From Pseudomonadota bacterium (GTDB lineage: Bacteria; Pseudomonadota; Alphaproteobacteria; Acetobacterales; Acetobacteraceae): a stretch of 43,802 nucleotides of DNA. The notes under the pieces are model-generated. The model saw nothing but the letters and a program-made list of their open reading frames with translations, was not told the DNA's origin and did no database searches. The stretch spans positions 1 through 43,802 of the forward strand of contig JAJZFA010000035.1 in assembly GCA_021805565.1 (NCBI GenBank). The letters are read 5' to 3'. Shown here in pieces: positions 34,695 to 41,757 of this stretch. A program made the position numbers and the translations under genes. Every line of letters starts with the position of its first letter. Positions within the stretch are counted from its first letter, which is position 1.

Positions 34695-35117
34695 ATGCGC
34701 ATGATGGTGAGTTTGCCACCTGATTATCGCCCAACCGAGGGTGAGGAATTTATGAACCCCCTCCAGGCCGAATATTTTCGTCAGAAGCTGCTACGGTGGC
34801 GCTCCGACCTGTTGCGGGAAGCCGACGGTACCCTCGCCAGCCTGTCCGAAGGCGGCATCCTGGAGGCCGATATCACCGATCGCGCCAGCGTGGAGACCGA
34901 CCGGGCGCTGGAACTGCGAACCCGCGACCGTGCCCGCAAGCTGATCTCCAAGATCGATCAGGCCCTGGTCAGGATCGAGGTTGGTACTTACGGCTATTGC
35001 GAGGAAACCGATGAACCCATCGGCATCCGGCGGCTGGAAGCGCGACCGATCGCCACGATGTCGATCGAGGCCCAGGAACGGCACGAAAAGATGGAGCGGG
35101 TTCACCGCGACGATTGA
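34695..35117 (+). CDS. dksA: DksA-type RNA polymerase-binding regulator, zinc-site-poor form
   Basis: 140 residues from the ATG at 34695, preceded by AGGA; the open frame starts 282 bases earlier but its extra part is not DksA-like. Residues about 20-100 form the coiled coil (EYFRQKLLRWRSDLLREADG, with DITDRASVETDRALELRTRD holding the acidic tip). The C-terminal domain, GTYGYCEETDEPIGIRRLEA, has one Cys where classic DksA has four, so zinc is not expected. This form is usual in alphaproteobacteria. It binds the polymerase secondary channel and acts with ppGpp in starvation control. Confidence 0.93.
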   Translation: MRMMVSLPPDYRPTEGEEFMNPLQAEYFRQKLLRWRSDLLREADGTLASLSEGGILEADITDRASVETDRALELRTRDRARKLISKIDQALVRIEVGTYGYCEETDEPIGIRRLEARPIATMSIEAQERHEKMERVHRDD

Positions 35118-35183
35118 TCGCACCGATGGTATCGCCAGCGCGATATCGCTAGATGTTCTTCTGGCGGTGGTAAGGAAGGGCAG

Positions 35184-35741
35184 ATGGGGCCGGTCACGCG
35201 GGTCGGGGTTACAGTGACATTCTTGCGTATGGATCAGCCGCCCGAGGAAAGGGCGCCCGGTCTTGCGCCTGGGTTTCAGATCGTTCGCGCGCAGGCACCA
35301 TCCGTGCCGTTTTATCGATATCTGTACAACACCGTCGGCGCGGATTATCTGTGGTGGCTGCGCCGTATCACCCCAGACGACACGCTCGCGGCCCATTTGC
35401 GCGACAAGGCTGTGACGATCCATACATTATACGCCAAAGGCGAGCCGGCCGGGTTTTTCGAACTGGACGCCCGCGCATGGCCGGATGTGAACCTGAGCTA
35501 TTTCGGGCTGATGCCCGGAGCGATTGGCCATGGCATCGGATACGCCTTCCTGCGCGCCGCCGTCGATGAAGTCTGGCGCCTCGGTGCGACCGGGATGACG
35601 GTCAATACGTGTAACGCCGACCACCCCCGGGCGCTGCCGAACTATCGCCGCGCCGGTTTTTATATCGTGCGGCATTTGCGGGAGACGTGGGCGGTGCCGA
35701 GCAGCCTGAACATGCGCATTCCCGCCAGTTTGCGGCTTTGA
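35184..35741 (+). CDS. GNAT-family N-acetyltransferase
   Basis: 185 residues, ATG with GGAAGG upstream. The GNAT core is visible: AGFFELDAR (beta 4), LSYFGLMPGAIGHGIGYAFL (acetyl-CoA loop, with GAIGHGIG in the place of Q/RxxGxG/A), and VNTCNADHPRALPNYRRAGF (motif B). The acceptor is unknown. Its 3' end overlaps the annotated start of hemW, suggesting co-expression. Confidence 0.85.
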   Translation: MGPVTRVGVTVTFLRMDQPPEERAPGLAPGFQIVRAQAPSVPFYRYLYNTVGADYLWWLRRITPDDTLAAHLRDKAVTIHTLYAKGEPAGFFELDARAWPDVNLSYFGLMPGAIGHGIGYAFLRAAVDEVWRLGATGMTVNTCNADHPRALPNYRRAGFYIVRHLRETWAVPSSLNMRIPASLRL

Positions 35742-36907
35742 CCCGCCCGGCGGATCCACCGGACGATCTTGCGCTATATGTCCACTGGCCGTTCTGTCTC
35801 GCCAAATGCCCCTATTGCGACTTCAACTCCCATGTGCGGGACAGGATCGACCAGCCCCGGTTCGCGGCGGCGTTGCGACGGGAACTGGCGACCGAGGCGA
35901 ACCGGCTTGGCCGGCGGCGGCTGACATCGGTGTTCTTCGGCGGCGGCACACCCAGCCTGATGAACCCAGCCACGGTCGCGGCATTGCTGGACGACGCGGC
36001 GCGCTATTTCGATCCGGCCGACGATCTGGAAATCACCCTGGAGGCGAACCCGACCAGTATCGAGGCCGGGCGGCTTGCCGATTTCCGTTCCGCCGGTGTC
36101 AACCGCATATCGATCGGCATTCAAAGCCTTGACGAAACCGCCCTCCGTACGCTCGGGCGTCAGCATTCTGCCGGCGAAGCGGTCACGGCGCTGGCATTGG
36201 CTCGGCGCCTGTTTCCGCGCGTGTCGTTCGACCTGATCTATGCTCGGCCGGGTCAGGATATGGCAAGCTGGCGGGCGGAACTGCGGGCCGCGCTGGCGAT
36301 CGCGGCGGATCACCTGTCGCTGTACCAACTCACGATCGAGCCCGCGACCCCGTTCGAGGCACTGCACCGCCAAGGCAAGATCGTTTTGCCCGGCGACGAC
36401 ACGGCGGCCGCGCTCTACGAAGCAACCGGCGAGGAATGCGCCCGCGCCGGGTTGCTGGCCTACGAAATCTCCAACTACGCCCGTCCGGGGGAGGAAAGCC
36501 GTCACAACCTGGCCTATTGGCGTTACCTGGATTACGCGGGCATCGGCCCCGGCGCACACGGGCGCGTCACCGTGGACGGCGCGCTGCATGCCACACGGCG
36601 CCATCGCGCGCCGGAACCCTGGGCCGGACGCGTGGAGCAAACCGGCCACGGCATGACAGCCAATGAACCGATTTCCGCCGCCGACCGCGCCAGGGAGGCC
36701 TTGCTGATGGGCCTGCGGCTGACGGAAGGCATCGATCTGGCGCGGTTCGTGGCCCGGACCGGACGAACGCTGGCGCAATCGGTGGACGCCGGAATCATGG
36801 CGCGCTGCATCGGCGAGGGCTATCTGACGCTGACGCCCGAACGGCTGATGGCCACGCAGGAAGGGCGGATTCGGCTGGATTCGTTGCTTGCGGCGCTGGT
36901 GACGTAA
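35687..36907 (+). CDS. hemW: HemW, radical SAM haem chaperone (HemN-like)
   Basis: 406 residues from a GTG at 35687; a TTG at 35738, overlapping the GNAT stop, would remove 17 residues and fits the conserved part equally. The radical SAM cluster motif is CLAKCPYC (CxxxCxxC). Further family marks are SVFFGGGTPSLM, ISIGIQSLDE, FDLIYARPGQ and HNLAYWRYLDYAGIGPGAHG. The Cys found upstream of the cluster in true coproporphyrinogen dehydrogenase HemN is lacking, so haem transfer (HemW) rather than HemN oxidase activity is expected. Confidence 0.92.
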   Translation: MGGAEQPEHAHSRQFAALTRPADPPDDLALYVHWPFCLAKCPYCDFNSHVRDRIDQPRFAAALRRELATEANRLGRRRLTSVFFGGGTPSLMNPATVAALLDDAARYFDPADDLEITLEANPTSIEAGRLADFRSAGVNRISIGIQSLDETALRTLGRQHSAGEAVTALALARRLFPRVSFDLIYARPGQDMASWRAELRAALAIAADHLSLYQLTIEPATPFEALHRQGKIVLPGDDTAAALYEATGEECARAGLLAYEISNYARPGEESRHNLAYWRYLDYAGIGPGAHGRVTVDGALHATRRHRAPEPWAGRVEQTGHGMTANEPISAADRAREALLMGLRLTEGIDLARFVARTGRTLAQSVDAGIMARCIGEGYLTLTPERLMATQEGRIRLDSLLAALVT

Positions 36908-36909
36908 TA

Positions 36910-36948
36910 CCGGCCCGTGTCGCCGGCCCGTGTCGCCGGCCCGTGTCG
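36910..36948. repeat. 13-bp perfect tandem repeat, three copies
   Basis: CCGGCCCGTGTCG occurs three times without change at 36910, 36923 and 36936, in the gap between the converging hemW and tonB genes. It looks like a small repeat grown by slippage. Confidence 0.85.
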
Positions 36949-37002
36949 AGTGTCATTCGCGGGCGGGCGATCAAATCGTGCCTTGTCAAAGATTGGGTGG
37001 CG

Positions 37003-37905
37003 CTATTCCAACCGATAGCGGATCGGCAGCGTGATGCTCTGCCGCGCCAACTTCATGTCCGGCGGAAAAGGCGGCAAATGGGCATCTCGCACCAGCGCCT
37101 GGGCGGCTTGGTCCAGCAACACCGAACCGCTGCTGCTGACAAGGCTGACGTCGAGCACGTGGCCATCGGGATCGACGGCGATCCGTACCACCACCGTTCC
37201 CTGCTGCGCCTGACGCCGCGCTCTTTCGGGATACGATCGATGGGCAAGAAGCCATTGGCCGACCCCGGCGAGCCAGGCCGGATCGGCGCGCGGTGCCGGT
37301 TCCGGCCGGTCGATATCCGGTGTCTGGGGGGCCACGGGTAACGGGGTGGCGTGCGGTGCGGCTTGCGCCCGTTGGGCCGGATGCGGCTTCGCGGCGGGCG
37401 GGCTGGTACGCCGGACGGCCTGCGGGGCCGGCAAGGGTTCGGGGGACGGCGCTGGCTTGGCGGGCGCGGCCGGCACGACTGGTTCTGGGGCTGGCGCTGG
37501 CGAAACGGGATCGGGCGCCGGCGGAACCGGATCGGGCGCCGGCGGAACCGGATCGGGCGCCTGTTCCGGGCTGGCGATCGGTTCTGACGGCGGTTGCGGG
37601 ACAGAAAGCGCGGGCGGCTCCGCTGGAACGATGGCTGCATCGATCGGTGCGCTGGCCGGTTCGGCCGGTTGTATCAGCAGTTCCACCGCTGCCATTTCCA
37701 CGGTCGCCGGCGGAGTATCGCGCCAGCGGAACAGCGCCGGCAGGGTGGCGGCATGCAGTGCGACCGACAATGCCAGGGCCCACCAGAACGTGGGCGGTAT
37801 GGTTGGCGAACCGACAGCCTGGGCGCGATCGGGCCGATTCAAAACCTTTCCTCCCTGGTCCCACACCGCTTCGCCGCTGGCGGCCCTGTGTGTAAAGCGA
37901 CGCAT
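37003..37905 (-). CDS. tonB: TonB-type energy transducer
   Basis: 300 residues. One N-terminal helix (FWWALALSVALHAATLPALF) anchors it in the inner membrane. Residues about 90-205 are Pro/Ala/Glu-rich and span the periplasm, with DPVPPAP repeated three times (21-bp DNA repeats near 37506-37560). The C-terminal domain carries SYPERARRQAQQGTVVVRIA and DPDGHVLDVSLVSSSGS, the TonB fold that contacts outer-membrane receptors. It transmits proton-motive force to import iron chelates and the like. No exbBD or receptor is adjacent, so it may be one of several TonBs. Confidence 0.92.
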   Translation of the reverse strand: MRRFTHRAASGEAVWDQGGKVLNRPDRAQAVGSPTIPPTFWWALALSVALHAATLPALFRWRDTPPATVEMAAVELLIQPAEPASAPIDAAIVPAEPPALSVPQPPSEPIASPEQAPDPVPPAPDPVPPAPDPVSPAPAPEPVVPAAPAKPAPSPEPLPAPQAVRRTSPPAAKPHPAQRAQAAPHATPLPVAPQTPDIDRPEPAPRADPAWLAGVGQWLLAHRSYPERARRQAQQGTVVVRIAVDPDGHVLDVSLVSSSGSVLLDQAAQALVRDAHLPPFPPDMKLARQSITLPIRYRLE

Positions 37906-37962
37906 GCCGATAGGCGAATCCAGCGGGCGTGCCGTTATCGTGTGCCCGGCGGCCCGAACAGC

Positions 37963-39489
37963 CTATTCCGCCGCATCGGACAACGGGGCAGGCACCTCGC
38001 ATCCGGTCGCGCAGCATCGTCCCGGCTGCTTCGACGGTCGCTGGTCGCCGGCCGCGATTCCCCGGTCCAGCAGGGTTTCGGCCAGCGCTGTTTTTTCCAT
38101 CACCGGATAGTTGCGCCAGATTTCCCGCTTCATCGCCTCGGGCGATCCGCCGCCGTGCAGCGAGATGACGGAATACCACCCGGCCTGATGCGACACCGTC
38201 AGGTCTTCGATAAGGCGCGACACGTCCAGGCGCTTGGCGGCCGGAATGTCGGACCGTCCGGCCAGCACCGCCGACAGCGCGGCTTCCGTTTCCGGGTTGT
38301 GATCTTCGTCCGGGCCGGGCAATGCAACGATCAGCCCGCCCGAGACATAATGGGCCAACCGGTGCATGTCATAAATCTTCGTGGCCAGAAGCAGTTTTCC
38401 GATATTGGAGTACACCGCGTCCGGCATGACCGACCCGGCCGGATCCTTGGTGCAATAGACCGAAGACGCCACGCCGCAGGCATAAAACCCCTCGGTGATG
38501 GTAATCAGCTCGACCATGGCGTCGCGAATGTGGCTGTGCCGGTCGGGGTCCAGGCCATTCGCCTCCACCATCAGGGCCCCGGCACCGATCAGCAGGTCGC
38601 CGAACCCGGCCCGCGCGCCAATGCAGGAATGGCGGTGATGGGTGGCATAGCTGGTGGTCAGGAACCCGGCCTCGGCGTACTCGCCCGCCATGAATACCCG
38701 GTCATGCGGGACAAACACGTCGTCGAACATCACCACACCGGTCGATTGGCCGTATTTGGCGGAGAATTTGGCAGCGGACTCGCCGGGTCGCCCGGCCGGA
38801 CGCGCGACGATGGTAACGCCGGGCGCATCCACCTTCACGGCGCAGCACACCGCGAAGGCGGCATCCTCGGCCGTATGGGTGCGGCAGGGCATCACCAGGA
38901 ATTCGTGCATATACGGCGCACCCGTCACGATCGCCTTCGTGCCGCGAATGACGATGCCACCCGCCCGCCGCTCAACGATGTGGACATAGGTATCGGGATT
39001 TAGTTGCTGCCCTGGCCGTTTGGAACGGTCCCCCTTGGCGTCCGTCATGGCAATACCGAGCGTGAGGTCGGCGTCCTGGACGGCGTGCATATAGGCCAGG
39101 AAGCGCTGGGAATAATCGGTCCCATGCGCATCGTCGGCGCGCCGTGTCGCCTGGAAAATCCCGTTGAGCGCGTCGTGCGTCAGGTAACGCTGGGCGCAGC
39201 CGGAGACTTTGCAAACAAGCCGCACCGCTTCCAGCTTTTGCAGCAGATCGGCCGATGTTTCGTCGATATGCAGCATCCGGTTGACGGTCTTGCCCGACGT
39301 GTTCTGACGCGCCGTCATAATGGGCGCGTATTCCGCGACATGGGCGAAATCGTAAGCCGTGCCCACCGCGTTTATGCCCGGCGCGAGCAATGGTTCATCG
39401 GCGACACTGCCGACTGCCTGTCCGTTCAGAAACACTCGCGGCGCGTATGCGCGCAGCGATTCCCGATAGTCCGCGGCGGTCATGAGCAT
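37963..39489 (-). CDS. 4-hydroxyphenylacetate 3-hydroxylase / 4-hydroxybutyryl-CoA dehydratase family protein
   Basis: 508 residues, acyl-CoA dehydrogenase-like fold with FAD. The start MLMTAADYRESLRAYAPRVF and AYDFAHVAEYAP are typical of the family. 4-Hydroxybutyryl-CoA dehydratase uses three Cys and one His to hold a 4Fe-4S cluster. By eye alignment, one Cys remains (GCAQRY, first Cys), the second is replaced by Tyr, the His is kept (HHRHSC), and the last Cys position is Ala with a Cys three residues earlier. A standard cluster is therefore doubtful, and a flavin monooxygenase or other reaction is possible. C-terminal tail CCATGCEVPAP is unusual. It may form a unit with hldE, 43 bases upstream. 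Confidence 0.8.
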   Translation of the reverse strand: MLMTAADYRESLRAYAPRVFLNGQAVGSVADEPLLAPGINAVGTAYDFAHVAEYAPIMTARQNTSGKTVNRMLHIDETSADLLQKLEAVRLVCKVSGCAQRYLTHDALNGIFQATRRADDAHGTDYSQRFLAYMHAVQDADLTLGIAMTDAKGDRSKRPGQQLNPDTYVHIVERRAGGIVIRGTKAIVTGAPYMHEFLVMPCRTHTAEDAAFAVCCAVKVDAPGVTIVARPAGRPGESAAKFSAKYGQSTGVVMFDDVFVPHDRVFMAGEYAEAGFLTTSYATHHRHSCIGARAGFGDLLIGAGALMVEANGLDPDRHSHIRDAMVELITITEGFYACGVASSVYCTKDPAGSVMPDAVYSNIGKLLLATKIYDMHRLAHYVSGGLIVALPGPDEDHNPETEAALSAVLAGRSDIPAAKRLDVSRLIEDLTVSHQAGWYSVISLHGGGSPEAMKREIWRNYPVMEKTALAETLLDRGIAAGDQRPSKQPGRCCATGCEVPAPLSDAAE

Positions 39490-39532
39490 GGATTTTTTCC
39501 CTGTTTTTTGCGGCAGCGACCCGTATAGAGGC

Positions 39533-41059
39533 TCAGTCCTGTTCGGTGCCGGACATCGCGGGCGCTGTCATACGCCTAATCGTGCCGGTCGTGCTGTGAC
39601 CCTCCCGCAGCGTCACCAGCACGACCTTGCCACCCCAGCCCCGCACGACGTCCGAACCGACAACCTGATCCACGGTGTAGTCCGATCCCTTCACCAGCAC
39701 ATCGGGCCGCAGCGCCAGGATCATTTCCATCGGCGTGTCCTCATCGAACAGCGTCACCAAATCGACCGGCGCCATCGACGCCATCACCGTGGCCCGCGCC
39801 ATTTCGTTCTGCAACGGCCGCGACGGCCCCTTCAGCCGCTTGACCGATGCATCGGTATTCAACGCGACAATCAGCCGGTCGCAGGCCGCGCGCGCCTCGC
39901 TCAGCAGCCGCACATGGCCGGGATGGATCAGGTCGAAACAGCCATTGGCGAAGCCCACTTTCAGCCCGCGCCGATGCCATTCCGCCACCTGCCCGACGGC
40001 ATCCTCCAGGCTGGCGACTTTGCGATCGGTTGTCACCAGATCGTCCAGATGCAAGGCATCCAGCAGTTCCCGCCGCGATACCGTGGCGGTGCCTTGCTTG
40101 CCCACGGAAATGCCGGCCGTGGCATTGGCGAGCATCGCCGCTTCCAGCAGTCCGGCCCCGGCGCCCAGCGCGACGGCCAACGCCGCGACCAGCGTATCTC
40201 CCGCGCCCGACACATCGGCGACTTCCCGCGCACGCGTAGGCAAATGCAGCGCATCCTGGTCCCGGCATACCAGCGTCAGACCCTTGGCGGAGCGGGTTAC
40301 CAGCACGGCCTGCCCGCCGGTGGCGTCCAGTGCCATCCGCCCGGCGCGATCGGCCTCGGCATCGTGGTCCGCCTCGATCCGCGTGGCGGCGCGCACCTCA
40401 TGTTCATTTGGGGTCAGGATCGTGGCGCCCCGGTATGCGGCGAAATCCGCCCGCTTGGGATCGGCGATCACCAGGCGGCCGGCTTGCGCCATGCGGGTCA
40501 GGATCGCGTCCAGCACGCCGTCGCACAGCACGCCCTTGGCATAATCCGAGAGCACGATAACGTCCGCCGCATCCAGGCTGGCCTCGACCGCCGCCATCAC
40601 GGCCGCCAGCCCGGCTGCATCCAGTGGCGCGGTGGTTTCCTCATCGAGCCGCAGAAGCTGATGCGATCCCGTCATGAAGCGGGTTTTCGAGGTCGTCGGA
40701 CGCCCGGCGATCCGCACCAGGGCGGGGGCAATACCGGGGGTCGCACGCACCAGCCGCTCAATCTCATCGCCGGTGCTGTCGGTCCCGATGACGCCCACCA
40801 GGGTAGCCCGGCCGCCCAGCGTGGCAATATTCAATGCCACATTGGCGGCGCCACCCAGTGTGCAGCGGTTATCGGATGGCCGCAGAACCGGGATGGGCGC
40901 TTCCGGCGACAGGCGGTGCACCGAACCGGAGACGTAGCGATCCAGGATGATGTCGCCGATCACCAGCACCCGCGCGGCGGAAAACGCACGAACGATAGCG
41001 GCGAGTTCGATATCGGTCGGCGGCGCCGTGCGGCTGGCGGCGGCCAGGCTTAGGTTCAT
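39533..41059 (-). CDS. hldE: Bifunctional heptose-7-phosphate kinase / heptose-1-phosphate adenylyltransferase
   Basis: 508 residues, fused form (also called RfaE). Residues about 1-345 are a PfkB/ribokinase-type kinase (VLVIGDIILDRYVSG, AANVALNIATLGG, and DVSGAGDTLVAALAVALGAG with the catalytic Asp in GAGD). Residues about 365-500 are a nucleotidyltransferase (FANGCFDLIHPGHVRLL with HxGH, and VLVKGSDYTVDQVVGSDVV). It makes ADP-D-glycero-beta-D-manno-heptose for the LPS inner core. The neighbouring repeat protein and glycosyltransferase-like gene on the plus strand fit a surface-glycan locus. Confidence 0.95.
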   Translation of the reverse strand: MNLSLAAASRTAPPTDIELAAIVRAFSAARVLVIGDIILDRYVSGSVHRLSPEAPIPVLRPSDNRCTLGGAANVALNIATLGGRATLVGVIGTDSTGDEIERLVRATPGIAPALVRIAGRPTTSKTRFMTGSHQLLRLDEETTAPLDAAGLAAVMAAVEASLDAADVIVLSDYAKGVLCDGVLDAILTRMAQAGRLVIADPKRADFAAYRGATILTPNEHEVRAATRIEADHDAEADRAGRMALDATGGQAVLVTRSAKGLTLVCRDQDALHLPTRAREVADVSGAGDTLVAALAVALGAGAGLLEAAMLANATAGISVGKQGTATVSRRELLDALHLDDLVTTDRKVASLEDAVGQVAEWHRRGLKVGFANGCFDLIHPGHVRLLSEARAACDRLIVALNTDASVKRLKGPSRPLQNEMARATVMASMAPVDLVTLFDEDTPMEMILALRPDVLVKGSDYTVDQVVGSDVVRGWGGKVVLVTLREGHSTTGTIRRMTAPAMSGTEQD

Positions 41060-41257
41060 ACGGCGATCCTTGTCGGTTTGGCGCCAAATCCGGTGTCCGG
41101 GTCAGGACACGAAACATGATCGGTCAATAGCAGGCCGGTTCCCTGCCTGCACGTCCAAATCCCGCTAATCGGTGTTTCATCCTGGCCGCGAAATCGCTAT
41201 TGGAAAGCAGCCGGGGTTTGCATCGGCTGTCCCTGTCAGGCCTTCTCAGGAGAGAAC

Positions 41258-41653
41258 GTGAAATATCTCCCGCCCTTCGAACTGATCCGCCGGTCGATCG
41301 AAATATCCACGGTTCGCGGCGAACTCAGGGTCAATCTATCCTACGAAAATTTTGTGGATATTCTCCGCACGATGATCCGGGGCGTGGAGGTCGATGAGGC
41401 GTGGTATGCGCGCGCCTACGAAGACATCGGCAACGCGGTCAAGGCGGGTGCCTTGCGATCGTCCAGGCAGCATTTCATCGATGACGGCTATTTCGAGGGA
41501 AGACTGCCATTTCCGATCATGGTCGATGAGCGGTGGTATCTAACGCAAAATCCCGATGTCGCCGACAGCATCCGCAACGGGGCGGTCGAATCGGCGCAGG
41601 ATCATTTCGTCAAGGACGGATACCGCGAAGGCCGGCTTCCTTTCGGATTGTAA
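41258..41653 (+). CDS. Small protein of two tandem ~43-residue repeats linked to glycan genes
   Basis: 131 residues from a GTG preceded by AGGAGAG. The first 45 residues (MKYLPPFELIRRSIEISTVR) are followed by two related units: VDEAWYARAYEDIGNAV, ending HFIDDGYFEGRLPF, and VDERWYLTQNPDVADSI, ending HFVKDGYREGRLPF. The consensus is VDExWY, then DI/DV, G, S, HF, DGYxEGRLPF. The same module occurs in front of some surface glycosyltransferases, so it may bind glycan or a partner enzyme; this is inference. It lies 104 bases before the glycosyltransferase-like gene. Stand-alone form is unusual. Confidence 0.7.
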   Translation: MKYLPPFELIRRSIEISTVRGELRVNLSYENFVDILRTMIRGVEVDEAWYARAYEDIGNAVKAGALRSSRQHFIDDGYFEGRLPFPIMVDERWYLTQNPDVADSIRNGAVESAQDHFVKDGYREGRLPFGL

Positions 41654-41757
41654 TCGTGCCGGGCGGCCATGAAGCCAGTCTTGGTTCGTCCCGCCCGCCC
41701 GATCGGGGCCATGTTCGCGGAACCACGGGGCCGGCCATCGATGGGATCCTTGCCTGA

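Noticed and set aside
35130-35170. Inverted pair CGCCAG/CTGGCG between dksA and the GNAT gene
   Set aside because: Loop of about 19 bases and no T run; too weak to call a terminator.
36910-36948. Repeat block considered as a CRISPR remnant
   Set aside because: Units are contiguous, 13 bp long, and have no spacers; no cas genes nearby.
36986-38179. 397-codon minus-strand ORF overlapping tonB in another frame
   Set aside because: Arg/Gly/Ala-rich sequence without domains; tonB in the neighbouring frame has an anchor helix and TonB fold.
37594-39003. 469-codon plus-strand ORF opposite tonB and the hydroxylase-family gene
   Set aside because: Spans two well supported minus-strand genes and shows no recognisable feature.
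39482-41053. 523-codon plus-strand ORF opposite hldE
   Set aside because: Lies wholly over a clear bifunctional enzyme gene; its His/Arg/Gln-rich composition is that of an antisense frame in GC-rich DNA.
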